A stretch of DNA of 36,503 nt, taken from assembly GCA_051650265.1 (NCBI GenBank), contig JBOFIR010000002.1:1-36503 (forward strand), written 5' to 3'. Under the pieces are notes generated by a model. That model was given only the letters and a program-made list of their open reading frames with translations. It was not told where the DNA came from and searched no databases. This stretch comes from JBOFEH01 sp051650265. Lineage in GTDB: Bacteria; Bacillota; Clostridia; Lachnospirales; Cellulosilyticaceae. A program made the translations under genes and the position numbers. Every line of letters starts with the position of its first letter. Position 1 is the first letter of the stretch. This document shows, piece by piece, positions 1 to 8,486 of the stretch.

Positions 1-68
1 GTTGTGAGTACAACCATCACAATTACTTTAGCTAAAGTAATGAGCCGACTTGCGTATTTTTGGTCCAT
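1..68 (-). CDS. Partial CDS, N-terminus only, probable membrane-anchored protein
   Basis: The minus strand has a GGGGAGG ribosome binding site (about 75-81) followed by ATG at 68-66 and an open frame to the window edge. The 22 visible residues begin MDQKYASRLITLAKV and then become strongly hydrophobic (VIVMVVLT), as expected for an N-terminal signal anchor or first transmembrane helix. It lies downstream of, and in the same direction as, the sialidase and GH110 genes, so it may belong to the same glycan locus. Too little is present to name a family. Confidence 0.6.
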   Translation of the reverse strand, partial: MDQKYASRLITLAKVIVMVVLT

Positions 69-208
69 GAGCTTACCTCCCCTGTAAGTGATCAATATTC
101 AATAACTTATCAATAGTATACGCTTTTAGGTAATAAGAAGGGAGTAAAAGTGGCTCAATCATACATTTATAGGGTTCATTTATACATCAGAGAGGTAGTA
201 AATGACGA

Positions 209-2020
209 TTAGTTCATGAGTTCAATTTTAACAGCTTCATCGTAACAGCTGAAGCGATCTACAGGTGACATCGTAATATCAGATACAGCTGTTTGCCCTA
301 GTCCAATATCTTGCCCAAGTACATCACCAATGATTTGATTATCTGCAATCACTACATTGCTACAGAATTCGAGGTTGAGCATATGCTTGCGGCTTCCAAA
401 TGGTGTGTAAGTGTAGCTGCGGATAATACGATTGCGGCTAAACTCTAAGTGATCAACGCTCAGTGCATAGAGGACAGAGTAGTCGAATGCATGGAATGTA
501 TTATCTGTAATCTTGATATTGCGGTGGAAAGGTTTATCTTTCTTTGGCGATGGAATCTCAGGGCAGATACTGATGATCCCGTTGCAGAATTGGTACATAG
601 AGGTCATACAGCTATCAGAGAAGTGATTGCCTCTGATGGTCACATCATGACATGCGCCAGACTCATACCAGTAGTTAGCATCTCCTGCAACAAGAATTGC
701 TGAACCAGCGGATTCGAATACGTTGTTTTCGATAAGTATAGGCTGAGGTGTTGAGATCAGAACGCCACGTGCACGGCAGCTCCCAAAGTAGTTGTTACGG
801 CACACAAGTGATGGGGTACGTGTGAGGTTCTCTAAGGAATCGCCTACTTCTAGGTCTTCAGGAATCGCCTGATCAAAGGCAATTTCAAACTCCGTAGGAG
901 AAAGGAGCTTGAAGCTTGTACAAAGAGCAGTACCATAAGAACTCATATCTTCATGATCAATCCATGAGATCTGATGCCCTGCTAGTGCCCAAAGGTCAAA
1001 GCCAATGGCTTGATGATGAACAAAGAGTCCTTTGAGTGTATGGTCATCTATACGTTCTATGACACGTACACTACAACCGTGTACATTCACAGGATCGTCC
1101 ATGAGTCCATGGAAGTAGCAGTTTTCTACAGAGATTTTACCCATGTTGTTGCAAAGGTGGAGGCCGTCATCATGACCAGATACAAATTGACGTCCAGCAG
1201 TTTTGCTAGACTCAAAGCGAACAGCCTTGAATGTAAGCGTATCACAAAATTGTGCGAGAATACCAAGTCCACCTGTGTTGTGGATCGCTACATTTTCAAC
1301 ATGGATATGTGCACTGTTGTGAAGGAAGATGCCAGGATGGATCCGGCGGTTGTGACGAAGGACTGCATAGTTACCAGTTTTTGGTCTATAGTCTCTATAA
1401 TCACCATAGAAGCGAACGATACCTGGTTCAAGTTCTTCCATTTTAGAAGCGCCGAAGCGGTCACCGCTGTTGTAGGCAACTTTTTTGGTCACACCATCAA
1501 ATTCACATAGTGAGCCAAAAGGTCCACCCCATTGTGCGCCTAATCCAGACTCCCAAGTATCACCTTTGAAGTAAAGGTAATCATCTTTGATTTCATGAGG
1601 GTATTTCACGGGATCGATGGCCATATCTACCCATTCATCACAGCTAGCTAGGATATGTGCTTCTGCTGAGAGCGGGATCGTCCAATCAATCGTGATGTTT
1701 TTGAAAGTCACATGATCACAAGAGTCTGCTGTCAGCGGAATGGTTTGACCTGAGTAGAGGAAGCGGCTGCCATTACCTTCTAAAGTGACATGAGACATGT
1801 TCTTGAAAAGCATAGAGAGCTGACGTGGGTTAACAACGTCTGTGTTGGAGATATAGTAGTCTGCATTGATGGCTTGTGTGCTTGAAAAATGATAGTCACC
1901 GGGCTCGAGAACGAAAGTGGTATCAGTTGGGTGAGTTGCAAGGAGTTCAGCAAATGCAGCAGTAAGGTCTTGCTTGGTATTTGGTAAGATCCCAAAGTCT
2001 TTGGCGTATAGTGTTTGCAT
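209..2020 (-). CDS. GH110-type alpha-1,3-galactosidase, no signal peptide
   Basis: A 603-residue right-handed parallel beta-helix protein of the GH110 type, a family that removes alpha-1,3-linked galactose, including the terminal galactose of blood-group B antigens. Family-like stretches include YYISNTDVVNPRQ (about 56-68), repeated helix rungs such as VTLEGNGSRF and VTFKNITIDW, GHDDGLHL (282-289), the Asp pair MDDPVNVHG (307-315), GSAILVAGDANYWYESG and FHRNIKITDN. The known GH110 catalytic residues are Asp side chains, and the two Asp pairs seen here are the candidates. No signal peptide or TM helix is visible, so the enzyme is probably cytoplasmic. The longer frame begins with TTG at 2026, but AAAGGA sits about 10 nt before the ATG at 2020, which is preferred. 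It lies 114 nt downstream of the sialidase gene and probably shares its transcript. Family call is firm; exact substrate is inferred. Confidence 0.85.
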   Translation of the reverse strand: MQTLYAKDFGILPNTKQDLTAAFAELLATHPTDTTFVLEPGDYHFSSTQAINADYYISNTDVVNPRQLSMLFKNMSHVTLEGNGSRFLYSGQTIPLTADSCDHVTFKNITIDWTIPLSAEAHILASCDEWVDMAIDPVKYPHEIKDDYLYFKGDTWESGLGAQWGGPFGSLCEFDGVTKKVAYNSGDRFGASKMEELEPGIVRFYGDYRDYRPKTGNYAVLRHNRRIHPGIFLHNSAHIHVENVAIHNTGGLGILAQFCDTLTFKAVRFESSKTAGRQFVSGHDDGLHLCNNMGKISVENCYFHGLMDDPVNVHGCSVRVIERIDDHTLKGLFVHHQAIGFDLWALAGHQISWIDHEDMSSYGTALCTSFKLLSPTEFEIAFDQAIPEDLEVGDSLENLTRTPSLVCRNNYFGSCRARGVLISTPQPILIENNVFESAGSAILVAGDANYWYESGACHDVTIRGNHFSDSCMTSMYQFCNGIISICPEIPSPKKDKPFHRNIKITDNTFHAFDYSVLYALSVDHLEFSRNRIIRSYTYTPFGSRKHMLNLEFCSNVVIADNQIIGDVLGQDIGLGQTAVSDITMSPVDRFSCYDEAVKIELMN

Positions 2021-2086
2021 GATCAAATCATCCTTTCAAAATAAATTAAAGTTTTAGGTGTAATCGTGCGTGAGCAAATAAAATGA

Positions 2087-2122
2087 AAGCTAACACGAAG
2101 CAATCAAGCAGTGTGTTAGCTT
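2087..2122 (-). terminator. Hairpin between sialidase and GH110 genes
   Basis: GCTAACAC (2089-2096) and GTGTTAGC (2113-2120) form a perfect 8-bp stem with a 16-nt loop. On the minus strand it is followed by a T-rich but interrupted run (TTTCATTTTATTT). It could be a weak or partial terminator, or a processing site that lowers GH110 expression relative to the sialidase. Confidence 0.45.
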
Positions 2123-2134
2123 ATAGTGTGAAAT

Positions 2135-3679
2135 CTATAAATGAGCAGGTGTTTCTAATGTGTACTTTTCATAGCGTGCATCACGTTGCATCGTCGTAAT
2201 CTTAAGGGATGCATAGTCACGGTCAGAGAAGTTGCAGTTCACGACAGAGACGCTAACAAATTCATCTGTGAAGGCCGCATTGTAATACACATCATAAGAG
2301 AAGTAGTCGCCATCAAGTGCTGTTGGCACTAAGATGAAATGCTCTGGTGTGATCGCACCTGAAAGGTCAGTCACTTTGAGAGAGCAGTTTGCCATATCAT
2401 GAGCATCCTCAAGTGTTTGACGCATCTTAAGTGTGAGTGTTGCATCAATAGAAAGTCCCATTAGATCAAGTTTTGCAAGTGCATAACCAGACTTCTTAAG
2501 TTTGATGTTGGCAAGGTGATACCAAGCACCCGCTTTTGTTGTGCTGATGTAGTGACCTCGTGCATAGAGTGGTTGTTTGTGACATACCCCAATGTATTGA
2601 TTATCATAAGTCGGAGTGTTTTGCATGATCGCTGGAAGGAAGTTACTGATGTCATTGAGTGTGATGGTACCTTGGCGCTCAGTGAGTAAGTAGAGCTTTT
2701 GCTTCTTCTCATCGTATGCAAAGCAAGAGTAGCCATCTGTGCTTTCGTGGTGAATCTCTGCTACTGCATTCCACTTGATGAAGTCATCTGTGACCATCAG
2801 TGTGATTTTTCTACGATCCCAGATCACTTCACTTGTATGTTGAGGTGTTGCGTAGAGTCCATAGTATTTGCCATTTGGCGCTTTGATCTTGATCATGGCA
2901 GCTTGGCAGCCACCATTTTCCCATACAGTACCTGTCGTTTCATGAGGTGTCCAAGTTGTACCAAGATCGTCGGTAGTATAGAAGTGTCTACCTGTGCTAA
3001 AGTCATCACGGCAAGAGATCATGACTTTGTTTGGTTCGTATTCGATTACCGCACTTTCTGAAGAGCGAAGTGGGATGAGTGATTCTGACTGATGCCATGT
3101 CTCGCCGTGGTCTTTGGAGTAGAGGATAGCTGCTTGTACTTGGATTGGATGTGCTTTGCTTACCCAACGCTGGATAGGAAGCACGAGTGTACCATCTTCA
3201 AGTTGAATCCCATTTCCAGGGCCTTGGAAGAAGAGGATGGCATCTTCATCATAGAAGTGTCTGAGGCTGATTTCTTCTGACCAAGTCAGACCATCATCAT
3301 CAGAGTATTTGTACATGAAGCTTTGGTTTTCATTAGTTGTTGCATCGAGATGCCAGTGAAGGTCAAGACCAAGTGCAAAGAGGAAGATGCGTCCTGTATG
3401 ACGATCAACTAAGATGGCACCATCCATCTTGCGTGAGTGATCATGATCTGTTGCACGTTCATGGACGATCTGTTTATCTGTCCAAGTGAGACCATCATCT
3501 GTGCTTCTAGCGATTCCAAGATCGATGGTGTTGAAATCAGTGTTATCAACATAACGTACATCGGCACCTGCGATGAGTGTACCTTCATTGGTGATATCGA
3601 GGAATGGGATGCGGAAATAGTTTGAGTTAAAGTCTTTTTTAGGGGCAAAAACAGTATGTTTTGGCATAATTTGATTCAT
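2135..3679 (-). CDS. Exo-alpha-sialidase (GH33-type, BNR/Asp-box repeats), no signal peptide
   Basis: A 514-residue sialidase that should release terminal sialic acid. Visible hallmarks: the arginine-triad motif FRIP (R23), four Asp boxes (STDDGLTW at 59-66, SDDDGLTW at 126-133, SKDHGETW at 188-195, and a looser TTDDLGTTW at 235-243), a second triad-type arginine in SCRDD (R224), a third in WDRRK (289-290), and DGYSCFAYD (315-323), where the nucleophilic Tyr317 is expected. Residues from about 350 onward form an added C-terminal region with beta-sandwich character. No signal peptide is present. The start is supported by AAGGAG nine bases before ATG at 3679. It is the first gene of a minus-strand set with the GH110 enzyme, suggesting stepwise trimming of capped host-type oligosaccharides inside the cell. 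Confidence 0.85.
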   Translation of the reverse strand: MNQIMPKHTVFAPKKDFNSNYFRIPFLDITNEGTLIAGADVRYVDNTDFNTIDLGIARSTDDGLTWTDKQIVHERATDHDHSRKMDGAILVDRHTGRIFLFALGLDLHWHLDATTNENQSFMYKYSDDDGLTWSEEISLRHFYDEDAILFFQGPGNGIQLEDGTLVLPIQRWVSKAHPIQVQAAILYSKDHGETWHQSESLIPLRSSESAVIEYEPNKVMISCRDDFSTGRHFYTTDDLGTTWTPHETTGTVWENGGCQAAMIKIKAPNGKYYGLYATPQHTSEVIWDRRKITLMVTDDFIKWNAVAEIHHESTDGYSCFAYDEKKQKLYLLTERQGTITLNDISNFLPAIMQNTPTYDNQYIGVCHKQPLYARGHYISTTKAGAWYHLANIKLKKSGYALAKLDLMGLSIDATLTLKMRQTLEDAHDMANCSLKVTDLSGAITPEHFILVPTALDGDYFSYDVYYNAAFTDEFVSVSVVNCNFSDRDYASLKITTMQRDARYEKYTLETPAHL

Positions 3680-3749
3680 ATGTAAGAACTCCTTAAGTAA
3701 ATAGAATGTTTAATTTAATTATAAACTATAATAAATATTTAGCAATAAT

Positions 3750-3792
3750 TTTACTAAAAAATAAAGCGAATTAAACAAAAACTTTACTAAAA
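3750..3792. promoter_or_regulatory. Pair of identical TTTACTAAAA direct repeats upstream of the sialidase gene
   Basis: TTTACTAAAA occurs at 3750-3759 and again at 3783-3792, start to start 33 nt (about three helical turns), inside the very AT-rich leader of the minus-strand sialidase gene. Same-face direct repeats of this kind often bind AraC- or OmpR-type regulators. No regulator gene for them lies in the window. The assignment is inference from position and repetition. Confidence 0.4.
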
Positions 3793-3823
3793 GTTACATA
3801 TATTAAAAGAACTATAAAAAGTG

Positions 3824-3852
3824 TTGACAGGCAAGGTAAGATACTTTATAGT
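3824..3852 (+). promoter_or_regulatory. Sigma-A promoter of the GntR-ABC operon
   Basis: TTGACA at 3824-3829 and TATAGT at 3847-3852 are separated by 17 nt. Transcription should start near 3859, inside the palindrome at 3857-3879. Confidence 0.75.
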
Positions 3853-3856
3853 CAAA

Positions 3857-3879
3857 GTGTACTATTTGATGTAGTACAC
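3857..3879 (+). promoter_or_regulatory. Palindromic operator GTGTACTA-N7-TAGTACAC
   Basis: A perfect 8-bp inverted repeat lies across the predicted transcription start of the GntR operon. A third copy of the half-site, GTGTACTAC, is at 3899-3907. The position fits steric repression by the GntR protein encoded immediately downstream. Autoregulation is usual for YtrA-type GntR proteins but is inferred here. Confidence 0.65.
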
Positions 3880-3954
3880 CTAATACGCCTAAAGGTAAGT
3901 GTACTACATAACGTGTATTGAAAGAATCTAAATCTAGCACCGAGGAGGTGGCGT

Positions 3955-4347
3955 ATGTTTGTTATTGATGGGCGTCATGCCAAGCCGATTTATGAACAGA
4001 TTATTGATCAAGTCAAAGAACAGACGTTAAAAGGGATATTAAGAAGTGGGGATCAGCTCCCTTCAGTCAGACAGCTAGCAGGTATGCTCACGATTAATCC
4101 CAATACGGTAAGTAAAGCGTACCAAGAGTTAGAGAGACAAAAGATTATCGAGACCATTAGAGGACGTGGCACATTTGTATGTGAAATTCAAGTGAAAAGG
4201 GTGGATGAAGAGAAGATGGAAGCATTGTATCAAGCACTGAAGAATGTCTGTATTGAACTACACTACATGGGACTTGAAGAAGATGAAATCATTAGGCAAG
4301 TAGATAAGGTATTTACAGAATTGAAGGGAGGATGCCAAGGTGATTAA
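3955..4347 (+). CDS. GntR-family transcriptional regulator, YtrA subfamily
   Basis: A 130-residue DNA-binding protein. Residues 9-75 form the winged helix-turn-helix typical of GntR, with recognisable PIYEQIIDQVKE, GDQLPSVRQLA, INPNTVSKAYQELE and IIETIRGRGTFV. The C-terminal part is only about 55 residues, too short for a FadR or UTRA effector domain, which matches the short YtrA subfamily that controls adjacent ABC transporter genes. ATG at 3955 is preceded by GAGGAGG. The stop overlaps the start of the ABC ATPase gene by 8 nt (GTGATTAA), suggesting translational coupling. Probable role: repressor of its own operon via the palindrome at 3857-3879, released by an unknown signal such as a cell-envelope antibiotic. 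Confidence 0.88.
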   Translation: MFVIDGRHAKPIYEQIIDQVKEQTLKGILRSGDQLPSVRQLAGMLTINPNTVSKAYQELERQKIIETIRGRGTFVCEIQVKRVDEEKMEALYQALKNVCIELHYMGLEEDEIIRQVDKVFTELKGGCQGD

Positions 4348-5230
4348 AGTAGCAAATGTCTCAAAAGCTTTTGGAAAATTCCAGGCCGTAGATCAAGTGA
4401 GTTTGGCAGTAAGCCCAGGGACGATTCATGGACTGATTGGAGAAAATGGTGCAGGGAAGACCACTTTTATTCAATGTCTAGTTGGGATTTACAAAGCAGA
4501 CCAAGGACAGATTCTTATAGATGAACAGCCTGTATGGGAAAATGAAAAGGCAAAAGAGCATATTGGTTATGTGGCTGACCGCAACCAATATTTTAAGGGA
4601 TACCGTGTGAGCGAACTGGTAGATTTCTATGAGATGCTATACCCAAACTTTAGCCGTCAGGATTTTGAGAGGTACAATCAAATCTTCAAGATCAAGCCGC
4701 AGAGCAAGGTCACGCAGCTTTCAAAAGGGATGCAGATGCGTGTCTCTTTCATGCTAGGACTCGCATCTAACCCCAAAGTGATGGTATTAGATGAACCCAC
4801 ATCTGGCTTAGATGCCATTGCCAAGAAGCAACTTCTAGATCTCTTATTAGAGGCAGTAGAAGAGAAGGGAATGACAGTAGTCATCTCGTCACATCATCTC
4901 ACAGAGCTCGAGCGTATCTGTGATGAAGTGACTTTCATTCACCAAGGCAAGGTGGCGTATCAGTCGACGATTGATGACCTCAAGTCCAGTGTGAAGAAGC
5001 TTCAAGTGGTATTTGAAGGGGAAGCACCAGTTGGCTTTGAAGCATGGCCTGAGTTTGTCAATGTGGAGCGTATTGGTAGCGTGTACTATGCGATCACAGA
5101 TCACTATAGCCAAGCGCTTGAAGTGAAGATTAAAGAAGGCGGTGCACGTATTGTGGAGCCGATCGGTATGAATTTAGAGGAAATATTTGTGTACACCAAT
5201 GGTGGAGCAAGGGAGGTACAACATGGCTAG
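4340..5230 (+). CDS. ABC transporter ATP-binding protein (YtrB/CcmA-like)
   Basis: A 296-residue ABC ATPase. Walker A is GENGAGKTT (about 34-42), the Q-loop region is IGYVADRNQYF, the signature is the degenerate LSKGMQMR, Walker B is VMVLDEPTSGLD and the H-loop is SSHHLTELE. The C-terminal ~80 residues form the extra domain common in drug or lantibiotic exporters of this type. The start is GTG at 4340, eight bases after GGGAGG and overlapping the gntR stop. Its own stop overlaps the permease start by 8 nt (ATGGCTAG). It should power export together with the following permease. The substrate is unknown. Confidence 0.9.
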   Translation: MIKVANVSKAFGKFQAVDQVSLAVSPGTIHGLIGENGAGKTTFIQCLVGIYKADQGQILIDEQPVWENEKAKEHIGYVADRNQYFKGYRVSELVDFYEMLYPNFSRQDFERYNQIFKIKPQSKVTQLSKGMQMRVSFMLGLASNPKVMVLDEPTSGLDAIAKKQLLDLLLEAVEEKGMTVVISSHHLTELERICDEVTFIHQGKVAYQSTIDDLKSSVKKLQVVFEGEAPVGFEAWPEFVNVERIGSVYYAITDHYSQALEVKIKEGGARIVEPIGMNLEEIFVYTNGGAREVQHG

Positions 5231-6287
5231 ATATAAGGCACTCATACGTTATGAGTGGAAAAGTTTGAGATGGATGATGATCTATTTCTTGCTAGTGGCA
5301 ATAGGCGGTGTGGGGCTGATTGCATCAACTATGGCAGGTAAGCGGTTTGAATTTATCAAACATATGGGTGTATGGGAGATCCAGACACTATTTAACCGAG
5401 AGATGAACTGGAGCTATGGGCTAGTCGTTAGTGGACTGATTCTAGGCATCTTGATGCTTGTCTATACGCAGTTTAGAGATGCAAAAAGTATTGAAGTGGG
5501 GCGTTTCTTAAAGATGCTGCCTATCAAATCAACAGGGATCTATTGGACACGTGTGGGATGCGGCATACTGACGTATACAGTACCATTTATCTTATTTATG
5601 ATAGGAAATGTCTATGTGAGAATGCATAACAATGACTGGCTGATGGACTACTATAGCTTGAGTCAGGGTTACAGCATACTTGTGAAGATGGAGTCTATAC
5701 CAAGTATACTAGGACATCTAGGACTGATGTATCTGATCATCACAGCTATTTACTTAGGCGTATTGGTGATGCAATACCTGATTAGCAACCGTATCTTTGC
5801 ACTTGTGATGGGTGTCGTCCTCTTTATGGTACCAACGTACTTGATGATCATATTGAGCTATATGATGAGCGGATATGCAGACCCACGTCCTGGATTCATC
5901 CCAATATACGGGGTTAGGACAAGAGAGTATTCTCAGGAATATGAAAATGGTGAACGTTTTATTTTACACTATGTAGACAATCAGGGCATTAAAGTACTCG
6001 TATTATTAGGTATTATCATCTGTATGCTGGTGATAGGGTATAGTGTGAGCAAACGCTTCAGAGTAGAGGACCAAGGGAAGCTGATCCCTATGAAGGCTTC
6101 ACGTACACTCTTCACTGCTATTGGGACTGTATGTATTGCCTTTATACCTTATCAGTTATGGACTTTGAGAATGGTGAGTGAGCGTGACCTTGGGATGGGT
6201 ATGATGTGCGGACTGATTGCTGTATTTGGCGTGATCGGTTACTTCATTATGCGTAAGATTTCTATGATTGGTATGAAAGGGAACTAG
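5223..6287 (+). CDS. ABC transporter permease, multi-spanning membrane protein
   Basis: A 354-residue hydrophobic protein starting MARYKALIRYEWKSL, with several transmembrane segments, for example residues near 20-38, 73-90, 115-135, 165-195, 205-230, 268-286 and 300-350. It follows the ABC ATPase with an 8-nt overlap and is its probable membrane partner. An upstream in-frame start at 5187 lies inside the ATPase gene and has no ribosome binding site, whereas GGGAGG precedes ATG 5223. The Tyr- and Arg-rich N-terminus preceding TM1 is typical of ABC-2 type permeases found beside YtrA regulators. No substrate motif is visible. Confidence 0.8.
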   Translation: MARYKALIRYEWKSLRWMMIYFLLVAIGGVGLIASTMAGKRFEFIKHMGVWEIQTLFNREMNWSYGLVVSGLILGILMLVYTQFRDAKSIEVGRFLKMLPIKSTGIYWTRVGCGILTYTVPFILFMIGNVYVRMHNNDWLMDYYSLSQGYSILVKMESIPSILGHLGLMYLIITAIYLGVLVMQYLISNRIFALVMGVVLFMVPTYLMIILSYMMSGYADPRPGFIPIYGVRTREYSQEYENGERFILHYVDNQGIKVLVLLGIIICMLVIGYSVSKRFRVEDQGKLIPMKASRTLFTAIGTVCIAFIPYQLWTLRMVSERDLGMGMMCGLIAVFGVIGYFIMRKISMIGMKGN

Positions 6288-6299
6288 GAGGTGAGCCAG

Positions 6300-7292
6300 A
6301 TGAAAAAATGGGTATGTTTAATAGGTATGACACTCATGTTAGTGGGTTGTGGCAGCTTAGATAAAGATTTGATGGTAGAATGTAAGGTAGAAGAAGACAA
6401 AGAGAGAAATCAGGTCTACACAAGAGATGAGGAAGAGATCACAAAGCTCAAGACCTTTAGTGATCAACTTGCAGATGCCTATCCAGAGAATCATGGAAAA
6501 GATGAATCAGGGCACTATCTTTATTTGGGTAGAGATACTGTAAAGCGTATGGGGATGCCTCTTAGTGAATCGGAATATGGCAGACAACTAGAGGAGATTT
6601 ACCCAGGGATTTTAAGCTTTATCCAAAGGGTAGAGAATGAGACGCAGGATAAGCGTCCAAGAAGTATCGTGATTGATAATCACCTTATTCGCATGGTGCC
6701 AACACAGCTTTTTGATACGAACATGATGTATGGTATGGCAGACTATCTTTTTATTGAAAATAATAGTGTGAGATTAGAAGATGCTTATATGAAGCATCTC
6801 TCAGAGGCGGCGTCAAAAGAACAATTCATCGTCCATGAGCCGTATATGACAGGACCAAGACAACTTCTGAGATTTGCAACACCTAATTTTGGTAGCTATA
6901 GCTATGTAGGTGAATATACAGACGATACTTATAATGATGGCATCAGCTATTATGAAGCAGGCGGTGTGGCGTATCAGCTTTATATTGCAGATGATCAGCT
7001 TCAGAAGATTAGAGTTGCCGCAGAGCGCCTTGGTGATGAGACGCTAAACGAAACATACTTTGATCCACTACTTACATGGTGCCAAGAGGAACTGGGTATG
7101 AATGGTGAAGCACTTGCAGAAGTTCAGAAGCTTGTAGAGCTGATCAGAACAGGAGAAGTCAAGAAAGCTTCTGGCACATTAGCAGGTGGAGACTATATGT
7201 ACAAGACTGCCTATCAGTCCACAGACTATGGTTATAATATGGGTCAAAAAGTAGAGAGCCAGCTCATAGAGATGGTTATTGAAATGAAGTAA
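6300..7292 (+). CDS. Lipoprotein of unknown function in the GntR-ABC operon
   Basis: A 330-residue protein with a lipoprotein signal peptide: MKKWVCLIGMTLMLVGCGS, with lipobox LVGC predicting lipidation of Cys17. The mature part is acidic and hydrophilic with no TM helix. I do not recognise the domain. The GTG at 6291 overlaps the GGAGG and cannot be the start, so ATG at 6300 is chosen. It sits 12 nt after the permease stop and before a strong terminator, so it closes the operon. It may be a surface-exposed substrate-binding or sensor component of the transporter. Confidence 0.8.
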   Translation: MKKWVCLIGMTLMLVGCGSLDKDLMVECKVEEDKERNQVYTRDEEEITKLKTFSDQLADAYPENHGKDESGHYLYLGRDTVKRMGMPLSESEYGRQLEEIYPGILSFIQRVENETQDKRPRSIVIDNHLIRMVPTQLFDTNMMYGMADYLFIENNSVRLEDAYMKHLSEAASKEQFIVHEPYMTGPRQLLRFATPNFGSYSYVGEYTDDTYNDGISYYEAGGVAYQLYIADDQLQKIRVAAERLGDETLNETYFDPLLTWCQEELGMNGEALAEVQKLVELIRTGEVKKASGTLAGGDYMYKTAYQSTDYGYNMGQKVESQLIEMVIEMK

Positions 7293-7303
7293 AATAATAA
7301 AGC

Positions 7304-7344
7304 AAAAGACTCCCTACTATGCATAGGCATATAGGGAGTCTTTT
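7304..7344. terminator. Bidirectional intrinsic terminator
   Basis: AAAAGACTCCCTA (7304-7316) pairs with TAGGGAGTCTTTT (7332-7344), giving a 13-bp stem flanked by A and T runs on both strands. It ends the GntR-ABC operon on the plus strand and the alpha/beta hydrolase gene on the minus strand. Confidence 0.9.
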
Positions 7345-7348
7345 ACTT

Positions 7349-8299
7349 TTACTGAATATACTTATCTAGGAAATTAGCTACAGTAGACCAGTAGAGTTCA
7401 GGGTCCGTGGTGCTCGCATTACCATGGCTCGCACCTTTGATGATGAGTTTTTCCTTTGGTGCAGAGCAGGCATTATAGAGTGGTTCAAGCATTGTATAGG
7501 GTACAAATGTATCAGCATCGCCATGAATGAAGAGCATTGGTGTGACAGATTTTTCTACTTGGCTGATTGGGCGTGCTTCACCAAGCCAGTAGCCTGCACG
7601 TATTTTTGTCATGAGGCTAGATAGATGCATCATAGGAAATGATGGCAAATCAAATAAATCATTGAGTTGGAATGCAAACTCATCCCAAACAGAGGTGTAA
7701 CCACAGTCTTCGATGATGGCTTTGACATTGGTAGGCAAGGGTTCACCAGAAGTACTCATGACAGTCGCAGCGCCCATAGAAATTCCGAATAAGACAATCT
7801 CGGCCGCTGGGTCTTGCATTACGATATAGTCTATTAAATCAATGATGTCAAAGCGTTCATCCCAGCCCATACCGATATAGTCGCCTTCACTTGAGCCATG
7901 ACCGCGTAGGTCAGGAATAAGGACATTATAGCCCATATCACGAAAGCGTCTGGCAAAGGCTGACATAGCACTTCCATCTGCGGTATAACCATGTACTGTA
8001 ATAGCCCATTTGTGGGAATTGGGCTGCTCGAAGAAGTAGTGATGAAGGTTGAGTCCATCACGTGAAGTGAGTGTCAGATCAGTATAGGGAGCTCCATCAA
8101 AGAGCAATTGAGGAGTTTTACTATTACTATCATTAGTTGTAACGTTAGTAGGTCCACCAGGATTAAAAATGAGGTCTTTTGGGGTGTCAGGGTTGAGTGC
8201 GAGATTATAAAAAAAGTTGGCACCATAGCCAAGAGCTATAGTCGTTGCGAGGAGTAGGGCACTACCTACACCAATAAAAAATTTAGATGTTTTCTTCAT
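7349..8299 (-). CDS. Alpha/beta hydrolase with N-terminal membrane anchor
   Basis: A 316-residue serine hydrolase. Residues 7-28 form a hydrophobic anchor, so the catalytic domain probably faces outside. The alpha/beta fold is clear: oxyanion motif HGYTADG, the typical PDLRGHGSSEG, the nucleophile elbow GISMGA, the acid in HGDADTFVP, and the catalytic His in GASHGNA close to the C-terminus. This arrangement matches the YqkD/Bem46-like family of small-ester hydrolases. The natural substrate is unknown. It is transcribed alone, converging on the ABC operon, with an AAAGGAG site before ATG 8299. Confidence 0.85.
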   Translation of the reverse strand: MKKTSKFFIGVGSALLLATTIALGYGANFFYNLALNPDTPKDLIFNPGGPTNVTTNDSNSKTPQLLFDGAPYTDLTLTSRDGLNLHHYFFEQPNSHKWAITVHGYTADGSAMSAFARRFRDMGYNVLIPDLRGHGSSEGDYIGMGWDERFDIIDLIDYIVMQDPAAEIVLFGISMGAATVMSTSGEPLPTNVKAIIEDCGYTSVWDEFAFQLNDLFDLPSFPMMHLSSLMTKIRAGYWLGEARPISQVEKSVTPMLFIHGDADTFVPYTMLEPLYNACSAPKEKLIIKGASHGNASTTDPELYWSTVANFLDKYIQ

Positions 8300-8451
8300 A
8301 ACTGGACTCCTTTGAGGTACAATAAACGTTTTATTATATCATAATATGTTTGCTAGTATTAGCATAGCATAGATACAATAAAATCGGACAAAGAAATGCA
8401 AATAATAAGGCATATACCTCATAGGGTCAAATAAACAATAAAAATAAACTG

Positions 8452-8480
8452 TTGACAAAAATTCAGAAAAGTCATATATT
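8452..8480 (+). promoter_or_regulatory. trpB: Promoter of the T-box/trpB transcript
   Basis: TTGACA at 8452-8457 and TATATT at 8475-8480 with a 17-nt spacer. Transcription should begin near 8487, placing the whole T-box leader in the RNA. Confidence 0.8.
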
Positions 8481-8486
8481 AATAGT

